A stretch of DNA of 64,000 nucleotides, taken from Alistipes sp. (lineage in GTDB: Bacteria > Bacteroidota > Bacteroidia > Bacteroidales > Rikenellaceae). The translations under genes and the position numbers were made by a program. How positions within the stretch are numbered: the first letter of the stretch is position 1; each line of letters begins with the position of its first letter. Shown piece after piece: positions 55,604 to 63,659 of this stretch. The notes under the pieces were generated by a model. The model made no database searches and had not been told where the DNA came from. It saw nothing but the letters and a program-made list of their open reading frames with translations. The stretch is from NCBI GenBank assembly GCA_017937125.1, contig JAGBEH010000001.1:434001-498000 (forward strand), read 5' to 3'.

Positions 55604-58222
55604 TTATGGCTTATAAGTAATTGTTACTGATTTTATTTTTGCTTGAGCCGAGTCTGTATTAGTAAATGTTACCGAAGATGCCGAACCTGTCCAAATACCT
55701 GTTGAAGTATTATACGATCCGACCGATGCTGACAATGTCTTATTTGTTGAGAAAGTAAACTCCACTTTAGTAATTGTCGCACCACTTATTGTCATCGTAT
55801 TCTTCGCATAAAAACGTAATGCTTTATCTTTTGCGTGCTCATTGGGAGCGTTACTTCCCGCCCCTGTATTGGCAATACAAGTAATTACATTGTCTGTTTT
55901 GGATATACCGTCTTTTTGTCCGCTACCGGCATCGAATGTAAATGTTACAACCATTTCTTTCGGCACGACCACTTCTACGGCTGGCGACCACTCGGAAGTC
56001 GCGGAAACTCCCTCCGTGCCCAGAGATTTAACATAAAGGTAATATGTTGCCCCCTCGGTAAGAGTTGCCGTAACGCTGACGGAGTTTTCCGCAATATTAT
56101 CGCCTTCCGCAACTGCTTCCGCATTCACGTCATTCACGGCGGTCAGCTTGTATGCGTATCCCGATGCGCTTTCGTCTGCATTCCACGTAGCTTTGAAGCC
56201 CGAAGCCGATATATCCGAAACGGTTATTCCCGTCGGAGCATTCAACTGAGGCAATGCGCCTTCTGCCGCTTTTTTGACTGTGACGGTTTTCGCCTGCGGG
56301 TCGTTCTCCGTACGGCTTACCGTGATGGTGGCGATGATCTGCTCTTCAGCCGCAGCTGGCGTGTTGCAGGTAACGGTTACCGTCGTGGCGGACTCTCCTG
56401 CGACGAACGTCGTTTTGTCTATCGTAATGTCCGTATTGTTCGGTCCGATTACGATCGTACCGCCGAATACGTCCGATGTAACCGTGAACGAATTCGTGTT
56501 CTCCGTTGCGGGAATGGTTATCTCTGCGACGGAAACAGCCAATTTCGAACCTGCCTGCTTTACGGCGATCTCTTTCTTGACGGTATCGTCCGATGCCAAA
56601 GTAAGCGTTATTTTGCCTTCGCGCGCTTCGGCCCCGTAGTTCGATGTGAACGAATAGAGCACGTGCGTATCATCTATTTCGGCGTAGTTCACGACCGTGC
56701 CGTCGCAAGTCGCGGTTATTTCGGCGCCTGCTTCGATGCCCGATGTGGTGTATTCTATCAACTCTGCTTCCTTGCCCGCTGCGCCGACTTGGATTTCATC
56801 TGCCGCATTGATAGTCTTCGGTATCCTGACATTCGCCCACGGATAGAGCTTGACGGGTTTCTGGGATGCCGAAGTATAGCAAGAGAATAATGCACTGCTT
56901 GTATTGAATTGCATTACGTGTGCATATTTTTGATCGATCTTGGGCGCAGTTATGGTAAACGCACCGTCTTTCTCGGTAATTGCCCAATATGACCCTGCTG
57001 CCAATGCGGTTTCTGCTTTGCCTTGCAGATAATTGCTGCCGCTTGCTGCCGTGGATGTAGCCGTTAAATATAATCCGCCTGCGTCTTTAATGGTGTAAAG
57101 ACCTGCGTATGTGCCTTCCGTAACTTTGGCGATCGTCATCTTGGCATCGGCGATCTTCGTAAGATCCGAAGGAATGATCGTTTCGCCGTCGAGCGTAACA
57201 TTCGTGCCTTTGATGTTGTTGCCGCTTTCGTATTTGATAGCCACTTGTTTCGAATTGTTGTTCTCTCCGTAAATCACCCATTCGCCCGAGAAGTCCGCTT
57301 CTGCCTCTTTGACGGTGCAGTTCTCTTCGAGTATCGTCAGGTTGATGACGGCGATGTCGCCCTTGGGGAGCACCATATCTTTCGAGAGCGATACAGTCTT
57401 GGAGATGCTGTAATGCTCGGTTTCTATGTCGAAAGTAAGCTCCTTGCCCGATGCTATGGCAGTAGGATTGATTACGAGATAAACGGCATTCTTCTCTCCA
57501 TTGACGCTGATCGCATTAGCGGCGTCATACGATGCCTTTACATTGTCGGTTTTTACGGTCCACTCCTGTACTTCGCGGGTATCGAAATCGACTTTGGCGC
57601 GTCCTGTCAGAACCGCATCGGGAGCAGTCATCGTTACCGACTTGACATTTTCGCCCTGCACTGCGGCGAAATCGCTTTTCAGGTTGATTTTGACAACCGA
57701 CATTATGCGCGAGAAATAGAGATCTTCGACCGCTACTTCGCCGTCTATCGCTATATAAATGCAGGGTGCCGAAACGAGAATGTCGGCCGTGCCGTCGAAC
57801 GAATCGGGCGTCGGGTTTTGAGTGCCGCTCAAAGTAACGCCGATAGTTCCGTCCGAGTATCCCTCATATATGGCCGTTGCGGGGTATATCGCTTTAAGAG
57901 TGCCCTCTTCGGCGGCTGTTGTCGATGTGCCTTCAAAATCGGCCGTAGCCCCGTTTTCGGCGACATTGGCAAATTCGGCATCGGCTTTGGTTCCCGATGA
58001 TATATTGCCGAAGAATACGCCTATCAGGTCGTCCTTGTTCCATTTCGGAGTGTAGACCTTGCCGTCCTGCTCGATGAAAGTTCGGGTCTCGTCGATGTGC
58101 GCCTTTATCGAGAATTTTATTCCGTTATTCTCTGCGGAGTTGCCTATGTCGGTTTTCTCGCACGAGATGAGTGCCGTCGCAGCTGCTGCAACGAGCACGA
58201 AAGATTTCCTAATGCTTTTCAT
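55604..58222 (-). CDS. Fimbrillin-like lipoprotein with BACON and FN3 domains, switchable C-terminus
   Basis: Protein of 872 aa with a lipoprotein signal peptide (A-L-I-S-C, Cys20). The N-terminal 300 residues resemble the Mfa-like/fimbrillin family (I-D-E-T-R-T-F, W-N-K-D-D-L-I-G-V-F-F). A separate beta domain follows (about 310-470), then one or two BACON-like domains (about 485-635) and an FN3 domain (about 640-753). The last 119 residues (754-872) form a distinct module. The end of the FN3 domain is encoded by IR-R (55964-56045). The protein is probably surface-exposed, either as a fimbrial tip/adhesin component or a glycan-binding protein; the exact role is not known. GC content is visibly lower than in neighbouring genes. 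It is preceded by a small ORF after 12 bp. Confidence 0.85.
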   Translation of the reverse strand: MKSIRKSFVLVAAAATALISCEKTDIGNSAENNGIKFSIKAHIDETRTFIEQDGKVYTPKWNKDDLIGVFFGNISSGTKADAEFANVAENGATADFEGTSTTAAEEGTLKAIYPATAIYEGYSDGTIGVTLSGTQNPTPDSFDGTADILVSAPCIYIAIDGEVAVEDLYFSRIMSVVKINLKSDFAAVQGENVKSVTMTAPDAVLTGRAKVDFDTREVQEWTVKTDNVKASYDAANAISVNGEKNAVYLVINPTAIASGKELTFDIETEHYSISKTVSLSKDMVLPKGDIAVINLTILEENCTVKEAEADFSGEWVIYGENNNSKQVAIKYESGNNIKGTNVTLDGETIIPSDLTKIADAKMTIAKVTEGTYAGLYTIKDAGGLYLTATSTAASGSNYLQGKAETALAAGSYWAITEKDGAFTITAPKIDQKYAHVMQFNTSSALFSCYTSASQKPVKLYPWANVRIPKTINAADEIQVGAAGKEAELIEYTTSGIEAGAEITATCDGTVVNYAEIDDTHVLYSFTSNYGAEAREGKITLTLASDDTVKKEIAVKQAGSKLAVSVAEITIPATENTNSFTVTSDVFGGTIVIGPNNTDITIDKTTFVAGESATTVTVTCNTPAAAEEQIIATITVSRTENDPQAKTVTVKKAAEGALPQLNAPTGITVSDISASGFKATWNADESASGYAYKLTAVNDVNAEAVAEGDNIAENSVSVTATLTEGATYYLYVKSLGTEGVSATSEWSPAVEVVVPKEMVVTFTFDAGSGQKDGISKTDNVITCIANTGAGSNAPNEHAKDKALRFYAKNTMTISGATITKVEFTFSTNKTLSASVGSYNTSTGIWTGSASSVTFTNTDSAQAKIKSVTITYKP
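55964..56045 (-). repeat. Right inverted repeat, 82 bp (IR-R)
   Basis: Partner of IR-L at 54926-55007, 956 bp away between inner edges and in inverted orientation. It lies wholly inside the lipoprotein reading frame, codons 727-753. Confidence 0.95.
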
Positions 58223-58234
58223 AATCGTTGCTTA

Positions 58235-58405
58235 TTAGAGATCGTAGGAGTTCTCGTCTTTCTCTTCGAACGGGTGGCCTGCCTCGTTGGCTCCTCCCAG
58301 CGACTGTGCGAATCCCGCTTCGAGTTCGACGGTGAAATGTTCAATGGCGGGAGCTTGGTATGTTCGCAACCCCCCCCCTTGCAATGTAATCTCGGTGATT
58401 TTCAT
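58235..58405 (-). CDS. Small protein upstream of the surface lipoprotein, with G9 tract
   Basis: This 56-aa ORF is too short for most gene callers. From the ATG at 58405 it reads M-K-I-T-E-I-T-L-Q-G-G-G-L-R-T-Y-Q-A-P-A-I-E and ends in an acidic tail (E-K-D-E-N-S-Y-D-L). The Y-x-x-P-x-I-E opening followed by a short acidic tail resembles small proteins that Bacteroidales often encode just before surface lipoprotein genes. The three Gly codons are a run of nine G (C9 on the plus strand, 58370-58378). Loss or gain of one G would break the ATG-started frame. An alternative start is the TTG at 58369 (44 aa), which would bypass the tract. The stop is 12 bp before the lipoprotein ATG, so coupling is likely. 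Confidence 0.6.
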   Translation of the reverse strand: MKITEITLQGGGLRTYQAPAIEHFTVELEAGFAQSLGGANEAGHPFEEKDENSYDL

Positions 58406-58663
58406 AAACTATTGATATTTATGGGTTTATATATTGTATTCCGAATGGGCGGCATCCCGACTTGCCGTCGAGTGCCGTTTTAATCGTACAAAGCTACGGA
58501 TAAATACCGCAAGGTATTACATATCTTGCCGATAGTTATCAACTCGTTGTGAACAATATGCAACCTCGATCGGGTTGCCTTGATAGACTGCCGAAATTTT
58601 GCGATGCAATTGCCGCGGCGGTCCCGACTCCACACCCCGCACCTGCGGGGTATCCTCTGTGAT

Positions 58664-58694
58664 TTTGCAAAGATACGGAAAATATCTATATTTG
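58664..58694 (+). promoter_or_regulatory. Promoter of fabD
   Basis: TTTG (58664-58667), a 19-bp spacer and TATATTTG (58687-58694). The predicted leader to the fabD ATG is about 185 nt, unusually long here. Confidence 0.7.
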
Positions 58695-58715
58695 CCGCCG
58701 TATTTCGGAAAAAAT

Positions 58716-58868
58716 AACCTTTTCGACAGTCCGAATGCGGAGCCGAGCTTGTTCGAACTATGCTGAGGCGAGAAAAGGTGCAAAATAATTGAACCTCTTC
58801 GATGGTCCGAATGAACAAAGCTGAATTTGTTTCGGCTTTGCCGCGGCGGGAAAAGGTGCAAGACATTG
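58716..58868 (+). repeat. Two imperfect 76-bp direct repeats in the fabD leader
   Basis: Units start at 58716 (AACCTTTTCGACAGTCCGAA) and 58792 (AACCTCTTCGATGGTCCGAA). Both then share G-A-A-A-A-G-G-T-G-C-A-A near their ends (GAGAAAAGGTGCAA, GGGAAAAGGTGCAA). The middle parts are more diverged. Confidence 0.7.
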
Positions 58869-58885
58869 AACAAAAAAATACGAAA

Positions 58886-59767
58886 ATGAAACACGCTTAT
58901 GTATTTCCCGGTCAGGGCGCTCAGTTCTCGGGAATGGGTAAAGACCTGTACGACAATGTTCCGCAGGCGAAAGAGATGTTCGAAAAAGCGAATGAAATTC
59001 TCGGTTTCCGCATTACCGATATAATGTTCGAAGGGTCGGCCGACGAGTTGAAGCAGACGAAAGTCACGCAGCCCGCCGTGTTCCTCCACTCCGTAATTTT
59101 GGCCAAGTCGCTCGGTGTCGAGCCCGATGCCGTTGCGGGGCACTCGCTCGGCGAGTTCTCGGCTTTGGTCGTATCGGGAGCCTTGTCGTTCGAGGACGGC
59201 CTGCGCTTGGTATCGAAACGCGCGATGGCTATGCAGGCGGCTTGCGAGGCGCAGGCAGGTACGATGGCCGCGATTCTCGGACTGGACGATGCCGTCGTGG
59301 AGCAGGTGTGTGCCGAGATCGACGGCGTAGTCGTTCCCGCCAACCATAATTGTCCGGGACAGCTCGTGATTTCGGGTGCCGTGGATGCCGTGAACGAGGC
59401 TTGCGAGAAGCTGAAGGCCGCAGGTGCGCGTCGTGCGCTGGTGCTGCCCGTCGGCGGGGCTTTCCACTCGCCGCTTATGGAGCCTGCCCGCAAGGAGCTG
59501 GCGCAGGCTATCGAGGAGGCGCCTTTCCGTGCGCCCGCGTGCCCGATATATCAGAATGTGGACGCGAAGCCGCAGACCGATCCTGCGGTTATCAAGGAAA
59601 ATCTTATCGCCCAGCTTACGGCGCCCGTGCGCTGGACGCAGATAGTGAAGAATATGCTTGCCGACGGCGTGGACGAGTTTACCGAACTCGGTCCGGGCAC
59701 TGTGTTGCAGGGGTTGATAAAAAAGGTGGATGCCGATGCCGCCGTAGAGTCTAAGGCGTCGCTTTAG
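58886..59767 (+). CDS. fabD: Malonyl-CoA:ACP transacylase
   Basis: Protein of 293 aa with F-P-G-Q-G-A-Q at the N-terminus, the nucleophile G-H-S-L-G-E-F-S-A (Ser) and the catalytic His in A-F-H-S-P-L-M. FabD loads malonyl groups onto acyl carrier protein for fatty acid synthesis. The frame extends upstream to 58802 through the second leader repeat, but the conserved start (M-K-H-A-Y-V-F-P-G) is at 58886. Other fab genes are not adjacent. Confidence 0.95.
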   Translation: MKHAYVFPGQGAQFSGMGKDLYDNVPQAKEMFEKANEILGFRITDIMFEGSADELKQTKVTQPAVFLHSVILAKSLGVEPDAVAGHSLGEFSALVVSGALSFEDGLRLVSKRAMAMQAACEAQAGTMAAILGLDDAVVEQVCAEIDGVVVPANHNCPGQLVISGAVDAVNEACEKLKAAGARRALVLPVGGAFHSPLMEPARKELAQAIEEAPFRAPACPIYQNVDAKPQTDPAVIKENLIAQLTAPVRWTQIVKNMLADGVDEFTELGPGTVLQGLIKKVDADAAVESKASL

Positions 59768-59789
59768 CGCGTTCCGACGATCTGTTTTT

Positions 59790-59825
59790 AGCGGGTTTGC
59801 CTTTCGGGCGAACCCGCTCGTTTTT
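59790..59825 (+). terminator. Terminator of fabD
   Basis: AGCGGGTTTGCC pairs with GGGCGAACCCGCT, apart from one bulge, followed by CGTTTTT. Confidence 0.8.
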
Positions 59826-59874
59826 CAAACTTCCCGCGCGTGGAAGCGGGCGATTATTAAAAAATCATAAAATA

Positions 59875-59907
59875 TTTGATAATTTTTGATAATATTATAT
59901 ATCTTTG
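59875..59907 (+). promoter_or_regulatory. Promoter of the ROK gene
   Basis: TTTG (59875-59878), a 21-bp spacer and TATCTTTG (59900-59907), 28 bp before the ATG. Confidence 0.7.
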
Positions 59908-59935
59908 CAACACAAACATTACAGACCCTAAGACA

Positions 59936-61162
59936 ATGAGTTCACTTACCGAGTTCTTCAATAAACCGGAAACCGACGGGAAGGGGATTTCCCATAAGAA
60001 CAACATTATCAAGCGCAATATCATCGCGCATATGGCCGTGAACGGCGAATGTACGCTCGCCGAGCTGACCAAGGAGTTGCACATAAGCGTGCCTACGATC
60101 ACCAAACTCGTGCAGGAGCTTGTGGAGGAGGGAATCGTCAATGATCTGGGTAAGGTGGAGACCCCCGGCGGCCGCCGCCCGAATGTCTTCGGACTTACGA
60201 ATTCGACTATCTATTTCGCGGGCATCAACGTCGGTCGCGACAATATGACGTATGTCATCACCGATTTGCAGAACAACATAATAAAGGAGGTCAAGGACGA
60301 TACGTTCGTGCTGAGCGACCGTACGCAGTGTCTCGAAAAGATATGCTCCAATATCGAGGCGTTCATCGATACCTGCGGCATCGACCGCAGCAAGATACTC
60401 GGCGTCGGCGTCTGCATCGTCGGCCGCGTCAATCCCGTGCAGGGACGCAGCTACAAATATTTCACCTCCAACGAGGAGTCGCTGCGCGAGATTATCGAGA
60501 ACCGCATAGGCATACGCGTCCTGCTCGAAAACGACACCCGTGCGCGCTGCTATGCCGAGTACACGTGTGGCAAGTCGAAGGAGGACAGCAACGTCATCTA
60601 CCTGCATATGGGCCGCGGCGTGGCTATCGGCATCGTTATCGACGGCAAACTCTATTACGGCAAGAACGGTTTCGCGGGCGAGTTCGGCCATATCCCGTTC
60701 TTCGACAACGAGAAGATATGCGCCTGCGGCAAGAAGGGGTGTCTCGAAACCGAGGTGTCGGGCATCGCCATCGAGGAGAAGATATGCGACCTTATCCGCA
60801 GCGGCGTGAATACCATCCTGCGTAAAAAGTACGATAATAACGAGCCTATACATATCAACGACATCATCGCCGCCGCGCGCAACGACGACAACCTGTCGAT
60901 CGAACTTATCGAGGAGGCGGGCGAGAAGGTCGGCAAGGCCGTCGCATTCCTTATAAACACGTTCAACCCTCAGACGGTTATCGTGGGCGGCAATCTCGCG
61001 GCTGCGGGCGACTATATAATGCTGCCGCTCAAGTCGGCGACCAACAAATATTCGCTCAATTTAGTGTATAAGGATACGAAGTTCCGCTTGTCGAAGATGT
61101 CGGACAACGCCAATGCGTGGGGTGTCGCGATGCTTATCCGCAATCAGGTCATAGGTCTTTAA
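59936..61162 (+). CDS. ROK family protein with N-terminal winged helix (NagC/XylR-type regulator)
   Basis: Protein of 408 aa. An N-terminal DNA-binding domain (about 20-85) has an HTH in C-T-L-A-E-L-T-K-E-L-H-I-S-V-P-T-I-T-K-L. The ROK domain follows, with I-L-G-V-G-V-C-I-V-G-R-V, E-N-D-T-R-A, G-E-F-G-H and the zinc site C-A-C-G-K-K-G-C-L-E. The D-x-G-x-T phosphate loop of ROK kinases is altered (I-N-V-G-R-D), which favours a repressor over a kinase. It probably senses a sugar or sugar phosphate. The ATG at 59936 is chosen because the longer frame spans the promoter. Confidence 0.9.
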   Translation: MSSLTEFFNKPETDGKGISHKNNIIKRNIIAHMAVNGECTLAELTKELHISVPTITKLVQELVEEGIVNDLGKVETPGGRRPNVFGLTNSTIYFAGINVGRDNMTYVITDLQNNIIKEVKDDTFVLSDRTQCLEKICSNIEAFIDTCGIDRSKILGVGVCIVGRVNPVQGRSYKYFTSNEESLREIIENRIGIRVLLENDTRARCYAEYTCGKSKEDSNVIYLHMGRGVAIGIVIDGKLYYGKNGFAGEFGHIPFFDNEKICACGKKGCLETEVSGIAIEEKICDLIRSGVNTILRKKYDNNEPIHINDIIAAARNDDNLSIELIEEAGEKVGKAVAFLINTFNPQTVIVGGNLAAAGDYIMLPLKSATNKYSLNLVYKDTKFRLSKMSDNANAWGVAMLIRNQVIGL

Positions 61163-61173
61163 CATCGTTCGGT

Positions 61174-61695
61174 ATGTCTCTCGAAGGTTCGGTTTGTCGG
61201 TTGAGGGCTGTCGAGCCTTGCGATACGGATACGATGTATGTCTGGGAGAACGACGTCGAGGTGTGGCGTGCAAGCGATACCTCGACGCCGTTTTCGCGTT
61301 GCAGCATCGAACGGTTCGTCGAGGAGCAGCAGCGGTGCGACATATATTCCACCCGCCAGCTGCGGCTCATTATCGAGACATTCGACGGCGCGGCTGTCGG
61401 CGCTGTGGATATTTTCGACTTCGACCCCTGCAATCTGCGTGCGGGAATAGGCATACTCGTCTACGACCGCGAGCGGCGCGGCAGAGGATATGCCGCCGAT
61501 GCGCTGCGTGTCGCGGAGGATTATGCCCGCGACGTCCTGCACCTGCATTCGCTTTGGTGCAATGTCGGCGCCGATAACGCTCCGAGTCTCGCGCTGTTCG
61601 GAAAGGCGGGGTATTCGCGTGTCGGTGTCAAACGCGACTGGATGCTGACGGCAGAGGGCTTCGCCGACGAGATTATGTTGCAGAAACTGTTGTAA
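61174..61695 (+). CDS. GNAT family N-acetyltransferase
   Basis: Protein of 173 aa with the RimJ/RimL-like layout: C-R-L-R-A-V-E-P near the start, G-I-G-I-L-V-Y, the acetyl-CoA loop R-E-R-R-G-R-G-Y-A-A-D-A-L, N-V-G-A-D-N-A-P-S-L-A-L-F-G-K-A-G-Y and a hydrophobic end. The acceptor is unknown; protein N-termini or antibiotics are both possible in this family. It starts 11 bp after the ROK gene and is probably cotranscribed. Confidence 0.87.
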   Translation: MSLEGSVCRLRAVEPCDTDTMYVWENDVEVWRASDTSTPFSRCSIERFVEEQQRCDIYSTRQLRLIIETFDGAAVGAVDIFDFDPCNLRAGIGILVYDRERRGRGYAADALRVAEDYARDVLHLHSLWCNVGADNAPSLALFGKAGYSRVGVKRDWMLTAEGFADEIMLQKLL

Positions 61696-61798
61696 TCCGC
61701 AGACAGTCCGATCGTTGCTTAAGCGTCGGCCAATATTCGATTTCACTCGTATGTATAATTCGGTTCGGCACGGGCAAATCAGAAAACTGCGTGTTCCA

Positions 61799-61830
61799 TT
61801 TGCTCGTGCGCTTACCTTTCACTATATTTG
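61799..61830 (+). promoter_or_regulatory. Promoter of the YbbR-like-coaE-folP-lolD operon
   Basis: TTTG (61799-61802), a 20-bp spacer and TATATTTG (61823-61830) match the consensus exactly. The ATG is 19 bp downstream. Confidence 0.75.
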
Positions 61831-61848
61831 TCGAATAAATCCGTATTT

Positions 61849-62247
61849 ATGAAGACGTTTTTCGCGTGGTTGAGGCGATATATTTCGCCCGTATTCATAG
61901 CCTTGTTCGTGGCATCGTTCATTCTGTGGTATATAGCGAAACTGAATTATACCTATACGGCCGACTACGATGTCAAACTCAATATCGACGGCAACAGAAT
62001 CGAGGTCCCGTGCGTAATCGAGGGGCAGGGCACCAACCTCCTGAACCATAAGTTGAAGATAGGCAGCCGCCTGCGCATCCCGCTTTCGGAACTGGTGTAT
62101 TCGTACGATGCGGACGAGGACGGAAATGAAATAATCATCATCGAACAACGTTCGCTGAAGAATGCCGTTTCGGTCAGGATGAGCGACATAAAGATCGTTT
62201 CGCTCGGCGATGTCCCCGTGATAAGAAAAGCCCGCACCGATGATTAG
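61849..62247 (+). CDS. Single-pass membrane protein, YbbR-like
   Basis: Protein of 132 aa. One membrane helix (about 14-34) is followed by a small periplasmic beta domain. Its position directly before coaE and its topology recall YbbR-like proteins of Bacteroidota, but the sequence match is weak to my eye, so the name is tentative. A TTG at 61828 lies in the -7 box and is rejected as start. The 3' end overlaps coaE by 8 bp. Confidence 0.55.
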   Translation: MKTFFAWLRRYISPVFIALFVASFILWYIAKLNYTYTADYDVKLNIDGNRIEVPCVIEGQGTNLLNHKLKIGSRLRIPLSELVYSYDADEDGNEIIIIEQRSLKNAVSVRMSDIKIVSLGDVPVIRKARTDD

Positions 62248-62845
62248 GGTAGGAATTACGGGCGGTATCGGTAGCGGCAAGAGTACCGCCTGCCGAATGT
62301 TCGAAGAACTCGGGGCTGCGGTCTATGATACCGACGCCAATGCCAAACGGCTGATGAACGGGGATGCGGAGATACGGCGCAGATTGACGGATGCTTTCGG
62401 CGACGGGATATATATCGACGGAGAGTTGGATAGAGCTCTGCTCGCCTCGATTGTCTTTGCCGACGACTCCGCACTTGCGAAGCTGAATTCCATAGTCCAC
62501 CCTGCGGTGCGCGAGGATTTCCGCCGCTGGTGCGAGGGCCGCAGCGAGGATTATGTGCTGTTGGAGAGCGCCATACTGTTCGAAGCGGGTTTCGATACCG
62601 AGGTCGATCGTACGCTTGCGGTCGTTGCGCCGCGCAATCTGCGCATAGAACGGGTATGCCGCCGCAGCGGTATGATGCCCGAGCAGGTGGAGAGCCGCAT
62701 CGCTCACCAGATGTCCGACGACGAGTTGCGTGAGCGAGCCGATTATACTATCGTAAACATAACGCTCGACTACTTGCGCAGCGATGTCGGGCAGCTGGAT
62801 AAGATGTTCAGATATGAAGCGAATGGCGGTAAGATACGGAATTGA
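62240..62845 (+). CDS. coaE: Dephospho-CoA kinase
   Basis: Protein of 201 aa with the P-loop G-I-T-G-G-I-G-S-G-K-S-T at the N-terminus, Y-D-T-D, and the I-V-H-P-A-V-R motif. E-S-A-I-L-F-E-A-G-F is also family-typical. It phosphorylates the 3'-OH of dephospho-CoA, the last step of CoA synthesis. It overlaps its neighbours on both sides. Confidence 0.95.
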   Translation: MIRVGITGGIGSGKSTACRMFEELGAAVYDTDANAKRLMNGDAEIRRRLTDAFGDGIYIDGELDRALLASIVFADDSALAKLNSIVHPAVREDFRRWCEGRSEDYVLLESAILFEAGFDTEVDRTLAVVAPRNLRIERVCRRSGMMPEQVESRIAHQMSDDELRERADYTIVNITLDYLRSDVGQLDKMFRYEANGGKIRN

Positions 62846-63659
62846 CTTTTCCCGTCCCCAAGTGATGACTATCGTCAATGTGACGCCTGATTCGTTTTAC
62901 GAAGGCAGCCGTACGACGGACGAGGCGGACGTTGTCGCCCGCGTACGCGAAGCCGTCGCGGCTGGATGTTCCATAGTCGATGTCGGCGGCTATTCGTCGC
63001 GGCCTAATGCTGACGATGTATCCCCGAACGAGGAGTGGAGGAGGGTAGAGACGGGAATACGTTGCGTGCGTGCCGTCTCGGCCGATATTCCCGTTTCGAT
63101 AGACACGTTCCGCGCTTCGGTCGCCGAACGTGCCGTTTCGGCCGACAGCCGTATAATCATCAACGATATTTCGGCAGGTGCGCTCGACCCTGCAATCATC
63201 GATGTCGCGGTCGAAAGCGGAGTGCCGTATATCGCTATGCATATGCGCGGAACTCCCGCAACGATGCAGTCTATGACCGATTACGACGACATTACGGCCG
63301 AGGTGAAGAGATATTTCGGCGAGAAAATAGAGTCGTTCCTGTCGCGCGGTATGCGTGACGAAAATATCATCCTCGACGCAGGTTTCGGCTTCGCCAAGAC
63401 GCTCGACCAGAATTACGAACTGCTCGGCCGCCTGAACGAAATATGCGGAATGGGGTATCCGGTGCTTGCTGGGCTGTCCCGCAAGTCGATGATATATAAA
63501 CTTTTGGGCGTAACTCCGTCGGAGAGTTTGGCGGGCACCGTAGCTCTCGGCTGGGAGGCTTTGCGGCAGGGAGCTACCATCCTGCGTGTGCACGATACGC
63601 GCGCGGCAGTCGATACGGTGAAGATATTCGAAACTTACGGCAGAAATCTGAAAAGATGA
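62814..63659 (+). CDS. folP: Dihydropteroate synthase
   Basis: Protein of 281 aa from the ATG at 62814; an ATG at 62823 (278 aa) is equally plausible. It has [33 protein letters not shown] and the L-A-G-L-S-R-K-S signature. It condenses p-aminobenzoate with the pterin diphosphate in folate synthesis and is the sulfonamide target. The start lies inside coaE (32-bp overlap) and the stop overlaps lolD by 4 bp. Confidence 0.96.
   Translation: MKRMAVRYGIDFSRPQVMTIVNVTPDSFYEGSRTTDEADVVARVREAVAAGCSIVDVGGYSSRPNADDVSPNEEWRRVETGIRCVRAVSADIPVSIDTFRASVAERAVSADSRIIINDISAGALDPAIIDVAVESGVPYIAMHMRGTPATMQSMTDYDDITAEVKRYFGEKIESFLSRGMRDENIILDAGFGFAKTLDQNYELLGRLNEICGMGYPVLAGLSRKSMIYKLLGVTPSESLAGTVALGWEALRQGATILRVHDTRAAVDTVKIFETYGRNLKR

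Larger units (their letters stand above)
58406..58885. other. Intergenic region between the lipoprotein locus and fabD
   Basis: These 480 bp contain no convincing gene. They hold a CCCCGCA-cc-TGCGGGG hairpin (58635-58650), a minus-strand TATCTTTG (58668-58675) that might start the lipoprotein transcript, the fabD promoter, and two imperfect 76-bp direct repeats in the fabD leader. Confidence 0.6.

Noticed and set aside
58621-58675. tRNA-like element around the CCCCGCA hairpin
   Set aside because: No T-psi-C arm (GTTCRANNC) or acceptor stem could be matched.
58802-58885. N-terminal extension of FabD
   Set aside because: The extra 28 codons come from the second leader repeat; FabD homology begins at 58886.
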